In this document: one piece after another, positions 37,371-49,385 of the stretch
Layout of the letters: the number at the start of each line of letters is the position of its first letter
Numbering within the stretch: the stretch's first letter is position 1
Assembly: GCF_007655135.1 (NCBI RefSeq)
Contig: NC_045128.1
Location: 23,282,811 to 23,346,810, forward strand
Length of the DNA stretch: 64,000 nt
DNA from: Punica granatum
Taxonomy: Eukaryota; Streptophyta; Magnoliopsida; Myrtales; Lythraceae
Direction of reading: 5' to 3'
Position numbers and translations under genes: made by a program
The notes under the pieces: generated by a model
What the model was told of the DNA's origin: nothing
The model's database searches: none
The model's input: only the letters and a program-made list of their open reading frames with translations

Positions 37371-38736
37371 AACTTTTATTTGTAATTAGTGAAATAGCAC
37401 ATGTATATGTTAATTTACAATTTTTTTATATCAATCTCAACATAATATGAGTTTTGATATGCACAAAGTAATTGATAAATTTATTACATTTCTCAAATTA
37501 TTTATTTAACTAATTTTTAAAGTTGATGTTACATGTAAATACATATATATGTACATGTAATATATGTAATATATATATATATATATGTATTTTCAAAGTT
37601 GACAATTATCCAACTATTGTTTTAAGACTAAAAGAGAATATTCAATGAGTATTACTTATTCATTTTGGACGAGTAAGGACCAATCAAAATGCTTGTAAGT
37701 GTGAATCTGTGAACTCATTGTGGGGTCAGTTTCTCACTTTCAAATATTCTAATTGGGTGTTACACATCCAAGTGAAAGAGTAATACTCACATAATATTTA
37801 CTTAGACTAAAAAGCAAGAACACATACTACCGAAAAAAGAAAACAGATACACAAGAAAAGTTGGCATATACTAACAAACCAAATTAGTTAGCCAAATGAG
37901 AACTTCACGACAGTAAATATGTCTAAGATAATAATTTCACCTTAAAAAATATTTAAGTAAAAAATTTTGTTGGTATTAATAGATTACATGTTCAATACTC
38001 AATAGGATTACCTGTGCCTCTTTATTAAATAATAGGATTTATGTTTCATTGTATTAAGCTCATAAGCCAACTTTATAATAATAAAAAAAATGCTGGTACA
38101 TGGCTACCCTTCCTTTTATTTTTTTTAATTGCAGGTGTCTGTCCTGTCCAATTTTGAACCATTGTTATTGTTCTCCTACTCTATATGGTTCTATTTGATA
38201 TGCGGGATTGTAATTAAATGGAATAAATATTTCATTCTTATACTCCATTTACTTATTTGGTCTCACTTATGTGAGATGGAAAGGGCATTCTTATGTAATA
38301 ATATTTTTTCTTAAATAAGATAAATGAGCATTCGTTAAAAAAAATAATGGTCATACTCCTATATCAACATTTTTTTTTAATATCATATGTTTTATTTTAA
38401 TATCTTGCTAAGAATATATATATTATATAAAGTCATTATCATGTTAAAAATAATAACTATTTTTCTCTCAATATATATTACATTTCATTATAGAAAATCC
38501 ATTTCATTGCATTCCATTCTTGCGTACCGAATGAGGCCATATCATATTTCCGAGGGGAAAAAAAGTCCATATCATATTAAAAAAAATTATAAATCCACTG
38601 TAGACTAAAGTTTGTACTAACAAAAAGAGGTAAAAAATATTAACTTTAGGATACCTCAGGAAAAAAAAATCAACGTTAGAATAAAACTAAGATAACATAT
38701 AAATGTTGTGATATATGACTTTATTTTTTCTAGAAA

Positions 38737-39530
38737 AATTACTGACATTAAATATTTTAAAAAATACACAAAATTACACGAATACAAGGTACTAATACAT
38801 ATTGGTATAATGGCTGGAACATTTATGAATAGAAATTTTAAAAAATTATTAATGTCGAAAAAATACGTTAAATTACACAGACATGGGGTATTAACACGTA
38901 TTGGCATACATCAAACACTTATAAGTGAAAAGTTAAAAACTAATACTAATATATGAAAAACAAATACACGAATGCTATAACTTCAAAAAAAAGTTGGGGA
39001 ATAGTAGAAAAAAGTTATATAAAGTTATATATAAATCACCCCGATCCTATTCTGTCTCTTTATTTATTTATTTATTTATTTATTTCATTAATCGACTTTC
39101 GTTTGACTAAAATTTTTTAAATATCATAAACAGTTTCTGTAAACGAGGCGCATTTTCAAGAAAATATAGAATATTGGAGATATTTAAATAGGTTTGATTT
39201 TTTATCGGATCATAAGTACACACTTTTTGAAGATCTCTTCCTTCTCTTTAAGATCACGCATCGATCGCAACGATTCGGTGAAGGGCTTATGGGGATTGAT
39301 GTAGATGAACTATAACCTCTATAAATGTATATGAAGTTTTCTCCTCATACAATTCTAGAAATTGGAAGTTAGAAAAAAATATGGTTTCTCCTTCCCCTTC
39401 ACCCACAGTCACCCATAATATGGCATTCATGAGATACTAATATGTATTGCTATAATGGTTGAAACACTGATAAATGAAAATTTATAAAATATTATTAATA
39501 TTCAAAAAAAATGCGCCAATGTTACTAATA
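38737..39530. repeat. Diverged direct repeats, about 105-bp unit
   Basis: Copies lie at about 38737-38845, 38846-38940 and 39425-39530. They share the order AATTACAC, GGTACTAATACATATTGGTA (or close variants), then a GAACATTTATGAATAGAAA-like block and ATTATTAAT. Confidence 0.6.
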
Positions 39531-40236
39531 TTTCAAAAAATTACACGATCTCTCCCTTCCCTTGGTCCACTGACACCATGAAAATTCACTTTTAGTAAAT
39601 TTCTAATATTTCTAATTAATAAATTAGCGATGGCTAGTCATCATCTATATATACAATGGTTCAAATATTTAAATAGGGTACGATTATAAAAACTCTCTTG
39701 TATATATAACGGGTACAACACTTTGCCAGATTCTGCTATATGGCATCGGAGACTTTTCATATACTTGACAGATTGTTTCACTAGATTCTACCATTTGTCA
39801 GTCACTGCCATGTGACAACCATGTGGCACACTGACACATTGACATATTAATAAATTGCAAATAAATTACTAAGAAAATATTTTATAAAAACAATTTATAA
39901 AATTTATAAAAAATTCTTATAGTAGTGGAAATTTAATTTTTTTGACACATCAACATATTAATTAATTACCAATAACTGATTTATAAAAATAATAAATTAC
40001 TAATATTATATGTAATTGTGAAAATTTACTTTTCTAGCTGGAGTAACATAGTAATAAATTATAAAATTATTTTATAAAAAAGTAAATTACTTATATTATA
40101 AAAATTATATATAACTGTGAAATTTTACTTTTAAATAAAGCTTGTAATGTATGTGGTAGCAATGGAAATTTACTTTTAATTATTGATAGATCCTTTATTC
40201 ACACACTCCCATGTCATTTTATTGAATTCCGGCATT

Positions 40237-40484
40237 TCACGTAAGACTTTCTATTTCAAGATAACTCGATTTTTTACTTTTAAATTTGAAATTAGTTTTT
40301 ATAAATTCAATTTACGAGATTAAGCAAAAATAAAAAAATGTAAACACTCATTTTACTTAATTAATGTATTTTACGTAACACATTATATTTAATACAACTC
40401 AATTTTTCTACTTTTAAAGTTAAATATTAATTTTTATGAATTTAATTTACGAAAGATTAACTAAAACTAAAAAATATAAACGCC
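40237..40484. repeat. Diverged direct duplication, about 125 bp
   Basis: Two copies share TTTACTTTTAAA or TCTACTTTTAAA, then a Glu-free AT-rich block, AATTTACGA and AAATAAAAAAATGTAAAC-like ends, in the same order (about 40237-40355 and 40365-40484). Confidence 0.6.
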
Positions 40485-41788
40485 CGTGCAACATGTAGAT
40501 TACATGGCTAAAGTGCTAATATTTTATCTTTATTCTATCAAGTGCATGTCTCATTTAAGTATTCAGAAACCCAACCTAGTTGGGCTAACTCCAACTCTCT
40601 TTTTTTATTCTTTCCCTTGGATAAATGAAATGTCCTCATTTCAAGATTCTGTTATAATCTCCTATATAAAAATAAATTTTGCATACTTTAATTTCACCTG
40701 ATAGATGTTAAATATTGAAACTATTTACAATATTTTAATTTAAAACAAATTAACTAAAACACATATGTGACAACCTATGCGATGCACCGGCTATATGACT
40801 AATATAGCTGATTCCTCCACTAACATGAAAAGTACAAATTAACCTTGAACATCCCCCGCAAATTTTTAATTTGCAAAATTAATAGTTAAAAAAATTCGCA
40901 ATCGATTTCTTCTTTTTCGCAATGTTTTTAATTCTTCAATCATTTTCCAAAAATTAAAATATTTTTTCTTTCTTTCTTTGTAGGCATCGCCCAGAAGAAT
41001 AAAAGTAAAAGTGTTTAGAAAAACCACAAGGAAAAATTGAAAATTGGACAAAAAAAAAGGAAAATGGCAGGTAATCCCGGAAAAAAAAAGAATGGTTAGG
41101 AGGAGCTATGGTGGGTCTTGCTAATAGCCTCAAAATGCCTGGATTACTAAATAGTATTTTCTTATATTTTAAATTTTTTAATTGTGATAATAATTAAAAA
41201 TAAAATACTTTTAAAAATATTTTAAAATATCTAAAGGATATTTTTATGATTCAAATAAAACATAATACTTTTCTAATATCTTGATAAGATATAATTAGTT
41301 ATATAATATTCAATAAATAACGAATTGAATTTTAGATTGTGATGAATATTTTATGATAAGAGTTTGATAATCTTTTATAGTGTTAAAAATTACATTCTAT
41401 TTCGTGTAACGCACAGGTTCAATGACTAATTAACTAAAGGATCATTACATAGGAATGAAAAATCTGGACAAAAGAGGATCGGAAAAATTGATATTATTGA
41501 ATTGCTTTTTTTTTTCGATGGACATAGAGATTATTGGAAAAATGAGCAGTAAGTTAGGGAGGTTGATAGATAGAAAAATCAGAGACTATAATAAATACAT
41601 TACTAGTTTTCAGTCCTGTGCATTTAATGGGTTTATTTACATGTAATAATTATTCACAATTTTTAAAGATGGATTTATTTCTTATAAAAGATAAGAAATT
41701 TCAACAATTAATTTCTAATTCTGAACAATAATTTTTCATACCTTAAACTTTAGATTTATTTATAATGGTTTAGTGACAACTTTTGTAA

Positions 41789-42071
41789 TAGTATTTTGTG
41801 GCTTTTCCATTTTAAATACTTAATTTAAATCTTTTGATATTTTTTGGTTAAAAATGATTTTAGAAACTTATACTTTAATTCTGCATATATGTGGAATTAT
41901 TTAGAAAAAATATATATGTGGAATTGTAGATATATATAATATGAGAACTTTATTGTATTGATATACTTGTTTATATTTTATTCATTATAATATTTATAGC
42001 ATTTATTATGCGCATTAGTAATTTTATATAGTTTGTTTTACTAAATATATAGATAAATATAGATATAGATG
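41789..42071. repeat. Dispersed AT-rich repeat, copy 2
   Basis: Partner of 21201-21468 in the same orientation. The shared ordered words include TACTTAATTTAAAT, AATATGAGAA, TTGATATACTTGTTT, ATAGCATTTATTA and TAGTTTGTTTTACT. Confidence 0.75.
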
Positions 42072-42334
42072 TGCTATAGTAGGTTAGTCAATACAAATAA
42101 GGTAAAATAAGATTATTAGGAATTATGTGAGGCAAATTACTTCAAGAGCCCTATTCACCCTATATATATATATATACACACATATATACATATTCCCCCA
42201 ATAAATATTAGAGGGCTTTATTAATATATTAAGGTAAGTAAGATAATTATTGTATACATTACTACAAAGTACATACCTAATATACTTATATGCGAAAGTT
42301 TTTTTTTCTGTTTTTAGATATTCCAAAAGGTAAG

Positions 42335-42475
42335 TGGGTCTTGATTACGAACTAAGTCAGTCTACTAAGGAATAAAACTCTCTCGGCGTGGATTTTCTTC
42401 ATTCACAAGACTCAAATTCGAGAACTTACTTAATGGGAATAAGTGTTAAACTGCTTCAACCAACTCATATCAGTA
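42335..42475 (-). mobile_element. SINE-like repeat copy 2
   Basis: On the minus strand it reads CAGTTTAACACTTATTCCC, then TTCTCGAATTTGAGTC and TTGTGAATGAAGAAAATCC, aligning with about 100 bases of the copy at 20020-20222. Confidence 0.5.
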
Positions 42476-42603
42476 AATATATATATATATATATATTTTA
42501 AGTAACGTATTTATAGTTTACATTCCCATTTCTGGTGCTCATATATACACACATACAGAGGCACGTTTGTATGGGAGTGCATCTCCATTATTATCCATAG
42601 AAA

Positions 42604-42889
42604 ATGGGTGGGATTGGAAGCCATGTCAATGCCGTCCTCCTCTTTGCTCTTGCTGCACTGCTGATCTTCCAAGTTCATGCAGGTATAGATCGCAATTGAT
42701 ATTACATGACTACATATGATCCTTAAATATTTCAATATTCTCTAAGAGTACATATATCAATACACATATTATGTATTATCTTACAGTCTGCTTAGTAAGT
42801 TCAATGAAATTCGCGATTTCAGCCTAATTTGGATGGTATGAGCATTCTTTCATTAAATTTTAAAGAAAAGCCTATATAACTCCCTCTCG

Positions 42890-42950
<61 letters not shown>

Positions 42951-43701
42951 TAGGGAAGGGCCTATGCGTGCCTAGCAGAAGATATGAGAGGGAAAAACAA
43001 ATGAGTATAGAAGTTCTACGGGTGAAAATTGATTAAAATATCTTTTTGTTTCGCGTCGAGAGCGGTGTCACTTCATAATATATGTATTGGTTCATTATAT
43101 ATGTATTGAGAAGTGATTGGAGCACCCGGACCCTAAAAATCACTTCATTATAAAATTGGAGCAACCCAGGTCCTAAAAGGCAGACCCTTTTTACAAAACC
43201 TAATACCTTTTAGTTCCTTTCTCCAAAAATTAAACATAGTAAAAAAAAAAAAAAACCTCGGACCCTAAAAATCTAAAAAGAATTATATGGAAGCAACTCT
43301 TTGAATTTTTGTAATATTTTTTTCTCTTAATTTCTTTGTTTTCTTTTTTGAAAGATTACATGATGTACTTGACGAACAACCTCGGACCGGGAAAGGATCT
43401 GACCGCCCATTGCCGAAATGATAACATACGCGCCGGCATAAGGGATCTGGGCACTCATGTGCTAAAGTTCTCCCAAAACTTCACCTGGGTGTCGCCGCTC
43501 GATCCATGGCAAAACACGACATACTGGTGTGATATGACGAAACCGAATAGCGCCCGGGCCACCTTCAATATATACAACGAGACGAGGGATTTTGTACTGT
43601 GCACAGGTGCGGAATGCTACTGGAGGGTCGATGAAGATGCAATCTACATCCACGACAACCTGCATAAACACTGGGTGCTCCAATATCATTGGCCGCAGTA
43701 A
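42604..43701 (+). CDS. S-protein homologue (plant self-incompatibility S1 family)
   Basis: SPH proteins are small secreted plant proteins related to the poppy stigma S determinant; most have no known role. Exon 1 (42604-42682) encodes a 26-residue signal peptide, MGGIGSHVNAVLLFALAALL followed by IFQVHA. Exon 2 (43355-43701) follows a 672-bp GT-AG intron in phase and encodes the mature domain from DYMMYLTNNLGPGKDLTAHC. The product is 141 aa, normal for the family. Family hallmarks are an opening NNL..G.DL..HC, a central F..W.SPLDPWQNTTYWC, four cysteines (HC, WC, LC, EC) and a closing CYWRVDEDAIYI. The intron falls exactly at the predicted signal-peptide boundary and carries a long AT microsatellite. 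A TATA-like CATATATACAC lies near 42540. The gene looks intact. Confidence 0.9.
42892..42947. repeat. (AT)n microsatellite, 56 bp
   Basis: An uninterrupted AT dinucleotide run in the intron of the S-protein homologue gene. Confidence 0.98.
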
Positions 43702-44930
43702 TTTGTGTTGCGGGAAATTGACATGATGCATCTGCTGCTCCAATGTCGTAAGCGATGTGGATTTCTAGCCAGAAAACGCAACCAAGGACGATGATGTCCA
43801 GTTAGGAAGTACAAGAATAATAGTGTTCCATGCGCCGTACATCATATGTGATCATTTCTTAAAAGTAAATTATTCACATTTTGTGAGTTGAAATGACTCG
43901 AACTTGATTAATGGGGGTCCATTGAATTTTCGAATACCTAGGCATGCACCAAAAAGATTATTCACATTTTTGGGAAAAAAAATTGCTTCTTAAGACCAAG
44001 AAGAATTTTCAACTACTACTTTCAATATTTAACTACTAATTTTTTTACCCAAAAAAAGTAATATTGGATAAAAAATTAGAAAAATTTAAATGGTTCAGTT
44101 AGGATATTGCTACTAATCAATTATTCTTACCGAATATCTATCTATCTATGTAATATGTTTAAGGAAAAAAAATTATTCAGCAAAAAAAAAAAGGAAAAAT
44201 TATATTTGTAACTAACCCCGCTTTTCTTAAAGTTAAATTTTATTATTTAAACTAATATAAAAGGAAAATAAAACCTTCTGTCTAACTTTTTTTTTAAGAT
44301 TAAAAGAGATGCATATGGATATAGTACAATTAAATAGAAATTCTAATATTAAAAAGGCACGGGTGGTCCCACAAAATATCAAATATGAACCCTCTTAATT
44401 ATCAGGTAAGAGAGTGCACAACTGCACTGTACTCTTATTTGATCTTTCGTCTGACTTTCTCCTTTCCAATTCATCCCCATTAGGTATACTTGACTTGATG
44501 AAAATGACTAAATTAGGATTAAAATAAGTAAGATAAAATTAATTATAAAAATTACCTATTCACTCTTATAGTCCCTATTGTTTCTCTCTCTCCTCCCTCA
44601 TGTTTCTTTTAAAATAAATCTCTGAGCAATTTATTATAATTTATAATAATAATTCTATTATATTTATTATGTAGTAATTAATATTGTAAATTAATTGAGG
44701 TAGCATATTCCCAGTATTTTTTTAATTTATAGTTGAATATTAATTTCAAATAATATCGTAAAAAACAAATAAATCATACTTTCTAATTGGTTCCGCACAA
44801 AGTGCGGGTTTGGTTCTATTATGTACATAAACTACTGAAATCTCTCATAATTTCAAAATATTGAGATAACCTACAACTCTACTTTCTCAAAATCTCCTCC
44901 AATATCTCCCCTACTATATATGCATTTTGC
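43702..44930. other. AT-rich intergenic DNA, no gene seen
   Basis: Probably begins with the 3' UTR of the S-protein homologue. The rest is AT-rich with no coding region. A phrase CGCACAAAGTGCGGG near 44795 is a small perfect inverted repeat of the kind seen at some repeat-element ends. Confidence 0.4.
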
Positions 44931-46310
44931 TCGGTGAAGAAGGGGTCAAAGTCTAAAATAGAAAATAAATACAAAGACGGGGAGTAAGGACTTCCAAAAT
45001 ATCTCCTAACAATAAATGGCTAAGCCCATAATTAGGAGCTACATCATGGACTCCAAGAGAATAATCAATAAACACTGAACAACCCAATCTGCATAGGAGT
45101 TTGCATTCCCGATAAGTATGTTTGAGCTCTATCTCCTAGTCACCATCAGAATAATTCCGCACTCTTAGAAAAAGACCCCGTAAGATCGAATTGGTGCTAA
45201 TTGTGGACGTAATCAACTCCAACACAATGGCACTATAACATGACGGATGCCCGGAGACCACGCTAAATCAAGGCTAGAGATGACTCCCAACATTAAAAGT
45301 AATGCCAATATTCTACATAAATCCACTAATCCAATTACTTCTCTCATCACGGATTAATCTACCAACTTCTGTAAGTCCTGGATTACTTCGAAAAGCTCCA
45401 TCCTTGTTGAGCTTGACCCATCCCTTACCCGGCTTAAACCAATTGATGTAACAACACTTCTTCTATTAGATTTCCATGAGCTTATACAGACCTGGCTCAT
45501 ATCCAATTAAAAGCTCAAGTTTATAAGTGGTGGTACCCAAATCTCATAGAAACCCATGGATATTCTTTTATCTTTTTCATGTGGGATTTTGTAACTCTCA
45601 ACACCCGCCCTCACGTGCAACGTGTGGTCTATTTCTGCCTACACGTTGTCACATGCCCTTAAATACCCGCCCTCAATAACTGACCTCGAGCCGGGCTTAT
45701 CTTCCGTGCTTGGGAGAGGGGGGACTAACATGAGGCGCTCTTTTTGGGATATTGCGTCGGCGTAATGTGAGCCCACGTAAACACGCAGGAACGTAACCCG
45801 CTCTGATACCATATTAAATTTTCATGTGTTTATACGGGCCTGGGCTCATATCCACTTAAAAGTTCAAACTTATAAGTAGTGGTACTCAAGTTTCATATAA
45901 ACTCATAGATATTCTTTCATCTTTTCCATGTGGGATTTTGTAATTCTCAACATTACATCTTCATAGGTATATTTGCGGATTTTTAAGCAAGAGAACAAGC
46001 ATGAATAAATTCCTGAGCAGTTCTAATGATGTACTGAGCAACATTAGCAAAAAAGATAAGTCAGTCTAGAGTAGAAGACACGGAGGAAGACATTCTTAAG
46101 TTGGACAGAAACCACTCATGCAAAGGCTCTGAGGGGAACTGGGCCATGGCCGAAGGGCTAATAAAACACGTTCGGAGGCTGCACGCGAAGGTGCAGTCCC
46201 TAAGCACATGAAGGTCCTTGACTATGTATTTTAAAAAAAAACAAAAACAAGTTCTAAAAGAATTAATAGCTTGGGTCAAAAGCAAGCCTTGATTTTATGT
46301 AAACACGCGA
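44931..46310 (-). pseudogene. LINE relic: zinc-binding RT region and RNase H domain
   Basis: On the minus strand, about 46215-46080 reads LHVLRDCTFACS, then SPSAMAQFPSEPLHEWFLSN. This is the Cys/His zinc-binding RT-associated region of plant L1-type LINEs. Next come ANVAQYIIRTAQEFIHACSL (about 46040-45980) and, past the TRIM insertion, INWFKPGKGWVKLNKDGAFR, SNPGLTEVGRLIRDERSNWI and ELKHTYR, which match the RNase H-like domain. Stops and frame changes show it is dead. It is split by the TRIM at 45464-45952, and its N-terminal part ends at the CACTA-like terminus at 46318. Confidence 0.8.
45464..45952 (-). mobile_element. TRIM (miniature LTR retrotransposon), complete
   Basis: Two direct repeats of about 140 bp (45464-45603 and 45812-45952) flank a 208-bp non-coding interior. 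On the minus strand each starts TGTTGAGA and ends near CTAATA or TTAATA. Directly after the upstream LTR (minus-strand reading) is TGGTATCAGAGC at 45811-45800, the classic primer-binding site for initiator methionine tRNA. Directly before the downstream LTR is a purine-rich GTGAGGGCGGG tract, the polypurine tract. TCTTC flanks the left edge (45459-45463) and recurs 5 bases beyond the right edge (45958-45962), a possible target duplication with an offset. The element has no coding capacity, as expected of a TRIM. Confidence 0.88.
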
Positions 46311-46317
46311 GAACAAC

Positions 46318-46780
46318 ACTACAAGAAATTAACTCCACATGGACGGAAAGTTGGGACGGAATATTTTCAGTCCAATTTGGAACGAATTAGGGACGATTTT
46401 TTTGTCCATTTGTATCCGGAAAGAAAATTATACAAATAACATGTATGGAATTATGGGCTGGTTTCCATCCCAAAATTGAAATCATAGACGAAAAAAATTC
46501 GTCCATAAATTTCGTCTCAATTATGGACGAATTATGGATGAACTCTCCACCCATAAAATTAGAAATTTTCTTAATATAACAATAAGATAGAGAAATTGGA
46601 ACAAAAAAATTTCGTCCCCACAACTAGGATGGAATATTACGTCCTTAATTCCATCTATAACAAAGTAGATGGAAATTTTGGACTGACGCTTCCATCTCAA
46701 GCTCTTAGGATGGAAATTTTGGTTCGTGTTTCGTATCTATTGATGTTACTTTTTCACAGACCCACCATATTTTTCTTTAT
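46318..46780. mobile_element. CACTA-like terminus with subterminal repeats
   Basis: CACTACAAGAAATTAACTCC at 46318 is the canonical CACTA terminal sequence. It is followed by repeated GGACGAA, GGACGGAA, TTCGTCC and GATGGAAATTTTGG words, as in CACTA subterminal regions. The opposite terminus was not found in the window, so the element is either truncated or its other end has decayed. Confidence 0.7.
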
Positions 46781-46989
46781 CGCAAATTTGCAACGCCTTT
46801 TATTTTTCTTGAGTTTTGGGTGGGTCTGTCCATGAGGAACCCGACTGACTCATCTCGGTCCGAATTTTGAACCCGACCCAAATTTGAGCCCAACTCTTCC
46901 TCGAAAATCAATGCATTGGCCGCCATTAGTCTCCCATTTAGAGTGATGATGAATAATGGTGCATTCAAAATGGAGTTACGAATTAATTG

Positions 46990-49385
46990 TTTGGTTACAT
47001 AATATAATCCAATTCTATTCATTATTCTTTTTTCAATTCAACAATCATTGCTTCAACAAAATGGTGTTGTGTTGTTACCTTAGCACAGGCCCAAAATGTT
47101 CTTTCATACTCTGGGGTGTTGCCAAATTTCTTGATGAAGTTAGCAAAGATATGTCTGCAACAATATCTATGTGGTGCACCATGGCAAACTAACTCCAAAG
47201 CACTATCCAGTCCCTGCATCAGAAATGAATGAATTAATGCAAATAAGTTATCAGTAGGAAAACCTAAAGGATGTTATTATATTTCCATGTGAAGGACAAG
47301 ATTGGTTACCTTTTGTCTATCATAAATAAAAGTGAACCCCTTCTTCATTGGATCCCCTAGATCATTCACTAGGTTTTCAAGAAACCAAATCCAGTTTTCC
47401 TTGTTCTCCACATTCACAATGCCGTATGCTATCACATAAAAAGAGTTGTTTACATCCTGACTCACAGCAGATAGCAATTCTCCACCATAATATCCCTTGA
47501 GGAAGCAGCCATCCAAGCCAATAAGAGGTCTACACCTAGTCAAAAAGCCCCTTTTGCAAGCTTCCAAACAGATATACATTCTGTAAAACTCATGAGTATA
47601 TGGTGTACATTGCAAGCCAATAGTTGATCTAGGATTTCTCTTTAATAGCTCATTAGCATAATCATGCAACTTTGCATATTGCTCCTTCTCTTGGCCTTCA
47701 CAGATTTTATGAGCCAGTTTCAGAGCCCTAGATACCATGGCATCATTCATCTTTACCTTATACCTGTGGATCATGTAGTCATATGCTACTTGTCCAATTA
47801 CGTCTGGTTGGATCCTGACAAGTGGGACCAATTTAGGGGCTATCCACTCCCTTGTTGCAAGCTTGTTTGTCATCTTTTTAGCACGTGTGCTCATAGTGGA
47901 AAGTCTTCACTTGGAAGACTTTACTTACCTTGTTTTTTTTAGCATAGTATGGCCCAAGAACATCCCTTGCCCTTACCACCCACATCCCTCTCAACACATA
48001 AAGCTCTGACCCTCTCATTATCATTTTTCACAAAATCAATTTCACTCCCAATTGAGATAGTCAAATCTCTCACAGCATTCTTGAATTGCTCCAAACTCTT
48101 AAACTCCATTGACTTAGTGATAACAATACTGCTTTCATCTTTTGGATTGAAACATGGATACTGGTTACCTCATTGTCTGAATCTTCATCATGGATTGACT
48201 TCATCTCATCTGTTTCATAGCCCTCACATACCTGCTCTTCTTCAAGGTTGGCATCAGATGTGGATGCACCAGCAGTAGCACTAGCAGCAGCAGATGAGAA
48301 TGTAGCAAGACCTCTGTATATTCCATCTGTAGTGCTTCCTTCCATCTCTTGTGCAAAGCTGAAAGTACCTGCAAACATGTGCTCCCTCTCAGCAATTGTC
48401 TTGTCCTTGAACCTTGCTTTGCTCTTATATCCTCTTTTTTTAATGGATTTTGAGGTAGAATAGCTTAATTTCTCCTTGTACTTTCTCTTCATTCTCTTCC
48501 CAGACAGTGTGCTTTCTTCACCTCCCTGCACTTCTCTTTCACCTCCTTGTACTCCTTCGCCTCCACCTGAATCAACTCTTCCATCATCAAACTCCTCTGA
48601 ATTATTGTCATCTAGTCCCAGCTTGTAGCTGTTGTCCTCTGTGGTGTCATCTTCCCGATCACCTTCCTCTTCTTGATTACGTTCTTCTTCCTGATCATCT
48701 TCCTGTCCTTGATCATCTTTTTGTCCCTAATCATCATCTTCTTCCTGATCACCTACCTCTTCCTGATCAGCTTCCTCTCCCTGATGACTTTCCTCTTGCA
48801 TTCTTTTTCTCCTAAGCTCTCGAACCTCATCTAAAGAAATTTCTTCAGGATCATCTATTACATTGTGCTCAAAGTACAAGTGAACCTCTTTACAAGGCTC
48901 ATTAACTTCTGCAAGTATATTAAACCACAATCTTGCATCATCATCACTAGCTAGAGGTTCAAGTCCAACATCCAAATCACTAAAGATTGGATTTTTATAG
49001 AAGCAGGCAGTGGGTTTAGTCTTATATGTGTTGTCAAGCATGTCTAAAACCCCTACAGTAGTGAACTTATTTATGTCTTTGTCCTTCTTCACTTCCACAA
49101 CACCACCTTCATATCATAAAACGGGGTCTCTAACAAACTTTCCCCCATGATGCATAACCACATCGACTGTCCTAAACGTGCTTCCACTGCCAGAGACAAC
49201 ATAAAACCAAAACTTAGAAAACCCCCCTTTTTGTTTTGTTAATTCGAATGCGTAAACAGTAACCAAACTGTAATGCATGTTCTGATCATCAACAAAAATG
49301 TCATCTTTTTGCTTAAAACAATAGCTTGTCACAGTTAGCTGGAGACATACCTTGGCTCGCGGACGAATTTGAAGTCTCCATCCAT
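46990..49385 (-). pseudogene. MuDR-type (Mutator-like) transposase relic
   Basis: Minus-strand blocks occur in family order. The N-terminal PB1-like domain (about 49330-48830) has STFRTVDVVMHHGGKFVRDP, then YEGGVVEVKKDKD and KEVHLYFEH. An acidic Glu/Asp/Gln linker and a Lys-rich basic patch follow. A zinc-finger-like DNA-binding block in another frame lies at about 48130-47955 (FKSLEQFKNAVRDL, DFVKNDNERVRALC). The transposase core spans about 47894-47280 (RPLIGLDGCFLKGYYGGELL, NWIWFLENL, FIYDRQK) and continues at 47219-47022 with HRYCCRHIFANFIKKFG and ATTQHHFVEAMIVELKK. In-frame stops (for example after RDPVL near 49115 and after EEDDD near 48727), at least one frame change and a missing C-terminal SWIM region make it non-functional. 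Confidence 0.85.

Larger units (their letters stand above)
37371..42334. other. Long AT-rich gene-free stretch with direct repeats
   Basis: About 5 kb of very AT-rich DNA without a supported gene. It holds short TA runs (near 37570), a (TTTA)n run at 39059-39086, several sets of diverged direct repeats (38737-39530, 39815-40150, 40237-40484) and one copy of a dispersed repeat (41789-42071). Phrases such as CGCCCGTGCAACATG (near 40480) and GTGTAACGCACAGG (near 41405) resemble ends often seen in plant repeat families, but no element boundary could be drawn. Confidence 0.5.

Noticed and set aside
46777..47022. 81-codon minus-strand frame after the MULE relic
   Set aside because: It does not continue the transposase C-terminus (no SWIM motif) and is probably an open frame in CACTA subterminal DNA.
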